59,511 nt of DNA from an uncultured Clostridium sp. (GTDB taxonomy: Bacteria; Bacillota; Clostridia; TANB77; CAG-508), in NCBI GenBank assembly GCA_947648215.1, contig CANSMW010000012.1, positions 1 through 59,511 of the forward strand, read 5' to 3'. A program made the position numbers and the translations under genes. The notes beneath the pieces were generated by a model. The model saw only the letters and a program-made list of their open reading frames with translations, had not been told where the DNA came from and did not search any database. Of the stretch, positions 58,201-59,511 are shown in pieces. Each line of letters opens with the position of its first letter. The first letter of the stretch is position 1.

Positions 58201-59511
58201 TGTCCTAATACTACTTCTTCGGTTCCATCAATCCAAGCCCAACCTTCTGGTAAGTATCCTTCAATTTGTCCAATTGTAGTATCTGGTTGATAAATCATTG
58301 GAGTATCTTTAATTTGTTGTCTCGTTTCAATATATTCTGGGTTTAATTCTCCTGGTGCTTTTGTAATCATGTAAGTTCCTTCTGTTACAGTTATGTCATA
58401 GTTTTGGGCTGTTGCTGTTCCTGTAATTGGATATCCTGCTTGGGTTACATCTGATTTATCAGTTGCTGTTGTTGTTAAGTTTGCAGTAATAACATCCTTT
58501 GTATCATTTCCTACTAGTACATCATCTGCTATACTAAAGGTTAATTCTACAATACTGGTACCATATACACTTTCTTTATCATCTGCTGTAATTGTGATTG
58601 GTTTTTTCGTAATGGTATAGGTTCCTTCTTCAATCTCTACATCATAGTTTTTGTTTGCTACAGTTCCAATGGTAATAGGATATCCTCCCTCTTTCACTGG
58701 TGATGTGCTTGTTGCTGTTGTACTTAATGTAATTCCTAAGTCATCTTCATCAAGTAATGTTCCTTCTGGTGATGTAATATCATATTTTAATTCTGCAATT
58801 TCTTCACCATATACACTTGTTGCATTTTGTGCTGTAATTTTAATTTTTCTTCCAGTAATTTCATAAATTCCATCAACAAATGTTACATCATAGTTTGTAT
58901 TACTTGCTGTTCCTGTAATTGCATATGTTCCTACATCTGTTCCTTCTGCTTTACTTAATGTAATTCCTAAGTCGTCTCCTTCTTTTACTGTTCCTGCAGT
59001 TACATTTGATGTTAAGGCTACAAGTTCGTCTCCATATACACTTGTTTTGTTATCAATCGTTACTGTTACTTCTCTTACTGTAATTGTATATGTTCCATCT
59101 ACAAATGTTACATCATAGTTTGTATTTGTTGCTGTTCCTGTAATTGCATATGTTCCTACATCTGTTCCTTCTGCTTTACTTAATGTAATTCCTAGGTCGT
59201 CTCCTTCTTTTACTGTTCCTGCTGTTACTTTTGATGTTAAAGCTACAAGTTCGTCTCCATATACACTTGTTTTGTTATCGATGGTTACTGTTACTTCTCT
59301 TACTGTAATTGTGTATGTTCCATCTACAAATGTTACTTTGTAGTTTTTGTTGCTTGCTGTTCCTGTAATTGCATATGTTCCTACATCTGTTCCTTCTGCT
59401 TTACTTAATGTAATTCCTAGGTCGTCTCCCTCTTTTACTGTTCCTGCGGTTACTTGTGATGTTAAAGCTACAAGTTCGTCTCCATATACACTGGTTTTGT
59501 TATCGATGGTT
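55269..59511 (-). CDS. Giant surface protein with MBG repeats and Ig-like domains, 5' end outside window
   Basis: The frame is open from the right edge to a TAA at 55269: over 1410 codons with no stop, so the gene begins outside and the GTG at 58697 is internal. N-terminal visible part: three almost identical 75-residue MBG-type repeats (TSVYGDELVAL...VGTYAITGTA...FVDGTYTIT), then diverged copies. A helical region of about 190 residues with FIVAR-like alternating helices follows. Next come Big_3-like units, four or five DUF5011/Ig-like units (GTYTVTYDV..., VYAVTFISVDEAGNEARV, GTYTIAYTAKDSTGNSAE) and a C-terminal module shared with 54438. No anchor is at the C-terminus. Confidence 0.8.
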   Translation of the reverse strand, partial: TIDNKTSVYGDELVALTSQVTAGTVKEGDDLGITLSKAEGTDVGTYAITGTASNKNYKVTFVDGTYTITVREVTVTIDNKTSVYGDELVALTSKVTAGTVKEGDDLGITLSKAEGTDVGTYAITGTATNTNYDVTFVDGTYTITVREVTVTIDNKTSVYGDELVALTSNVTAGTVKEGDDLGITLSKAEGTDVGTYAITGTASNTNYDVTFVDGIYEITGRKIKITAQNATSVYGEEIAELKYDITSPEGTLLDEDDLGITLSTTATSTSPVKEGGYPITIGTVANKNYDVEIEEGTYTITKKPITITADDKESVYGTSIVELTFSIADDVLVGNDTKDVITANLTTTATDKSDVTQAGYPITGTATAQNYDITVTEGTYMITKAPGELNPEYIETRQQIKDTPMIYQPDTTIGQIEGYLPEGWAWIDGTEEVVLGQSTHKASYTSKNPNYGDVAEVELDIWVALGADFTEFNKYLAGMEDGIGFDNLVAGDYTNFEGLAELVATARQQIVQTELDKVFAQVKKYTLNKRPINKEEFDAYLDRVAKLYPTDYTNWDGFLEKLEEVQQQVLISKFNEKFEEAKMYVLNPRTVNHAALNPIRDELARRNPDEYTIESWQAVEAIIKEANDQKLQSDFDRIVASINIDEILVEKQIARIEIATVPKTSYSFGEKLDVTGGMIRVIYDNETSVEKEMQASWVTGFDSEDETKIGVPQQLTVTYEGKTAIYNVTITDNATGITITKPNKVTYQYGEEMDLTGLTVTLHMKSGATSEVELRQCSVTGYNSKSLGAQTISVQYLDYEAQTFTVLVEDYVKGIKIVSVPTKRVYTIKDTEIAKSGLRVETVNASGNAGENVTNEITIDPVDFKTVGSKDVTVRYNGHTAIFTISVVDSEKPVINLNGDAEVTVELGTEYVEQGAEAYVRVGGYNIDISNQIKIDKDKNEEEKVNVNKEGTYTVTYDVVYKATGEEATQVVRTVHVKDTTPPVITPDDNNVYVIEVNEPKPTYRATAKDVYTNKVTTVTTEDDIDVTIPGVYAVTFISVDEAGNEARVRKIVRVVDTKGPIIDVENLQETIEVNGTFDPLKGVSATDNSGEDIKVEVDLKNLDTTRVGTYTIAYTAKDSTGNSAETVYKTIEVKDTKAPTFVEFKGEETMYVEVNTPFVDPGVVFEDNYTVESALVINKVIKLVGTNEEVGAVDYRVVGNKYTITYTATDTSGNTSEEVTRTVMITDRPATIYFNDPALDGMVTDLKDTTKEKPQAFYYYPTIQYARGEEIGKGGEIVITKDGQPYTMPANGTITEDGEYVMMVYGVDENGHRDGTRAIAYFTVATRPPEITGLSSKKKDIYTQAPTITISNIQSIEKAIVTDKQGNEIADVKQHLLSNSEYTMPYQAGATYLLKVTPKNGPEEVYTIIYRK
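58837..59511 (-). repeat. 225-bp tandem repeats (75 residues each)
   Basis: At least three head-to-tail copies with a period of exactly 225 bases: the same TCCATATACAC stretch recurs at 59031, 59256 and 59481. The copies are close to identical, differing at scattered positions, and more diverged units lie at 58400-58830. They encode the MBG-like repeats and probably continue past the right edge. Confidence 0.85.

Noticed and set aside
58837..59511. CRISPR array or satellite
   Set aside because: The 225-bp period is a multiple of three and encodes intact MBG-like domains.

Overview
This is an AT-rich, low-GC stretch that reads like a chromosome of a Gram-positive anaerobe of class Clostridia (Bacillota). 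The lineage signs are the ireB–ruvX–DUF1292 operon, a gap–pgk–tpi–gpmI glycolytic cluster, the NifU-like/GGGtGRT pair, a cohesin–dockerin pair, strong AGGAGG ribosome binding sites and sigma-A promoters of TTGACA–N17/18–TATAAT type. The species is not identifiable from the sequence alone.

Layout. (1) 1–8.2 kb: a complete Wadjet-type anti-plasmid operon on the minus strand in the order jetD–jetA–jetB–jetC, with a clear promoter and terminator; jetA is broken by a one-base shift near its end. (2) 8.2–18 kb: an Lsa-type ABC-F protein, then mostly small or unfamiliar genes: a DUF4160 pseudogene and its partner, a TfoX-N protein, a DEDD-like exonuclease with altered catalytic residues, a beta-CASP metallo-hydrolase, an orphan cut-down PolC-like protein that has lost a catalytic aspartate, and a PD-(D/E)XK-like protein. 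(3) 18–30.5 kb: a mosaic of mobile elements ending at two tRNA-Gly(TCC) genes. It holds an IS with 14-bp terminal repeats, a decayed MobV/TnpZ-like relaxase with an oriT-like upstream region, tnpV, transporter and acetyltransferase cargo, a repressor remnant without its DNA-binding domain, a tyrosine integrase, a PBECR-like nuclease, a structured intergenic element and a large serine recombinase split over three frames. (4) 30.5–38.5 kb: housekeeping and envelope genes: tRNAs, ireB–ruvX–DUF1292, a GAF/degenerate GGDEF membrane protein, an AT-hook MinD-like ATPase, and a G5–SH3–glucosaminidase wall hydrolase. (5) 38.7–47.6 kb: GGGtGRT and NifU-like genes, a YezG/DUF600 protein and the glycolytic cluster, peppered with short GC-rich palindromic repeats, one family of which has become an in-frame protein repeat. 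(6) 47.7–59.5 kb: a surface-protein locus: a membrane-anchored cohesin protein and, 17 bp downstream, a 1361-residue dockerin/Ig-like protein, a KilA-N gene, a short anchored Ig-like protein, and a giant MBG/Ig-like repeat protein running off the right edge.

Working together. JetA/B/C form an SMC complex and JetD is the nuclease that cleaves extruded circular DNA. GapA, Pgk, TpiA and GpmI carry lower glycolysis from triose phosphates to 2-phosphoglycerate. The cohesin and dockerin proteins are expected to dock to each other at the cell surface.

Caution. At least eight genes, including the housekeeping gene ruvX, are interrupted by single-base length changes, mostly in short homopolymers. Base-level errors in the assembly are therefore a serious alternative to true pseudogenes, and each case is marked.
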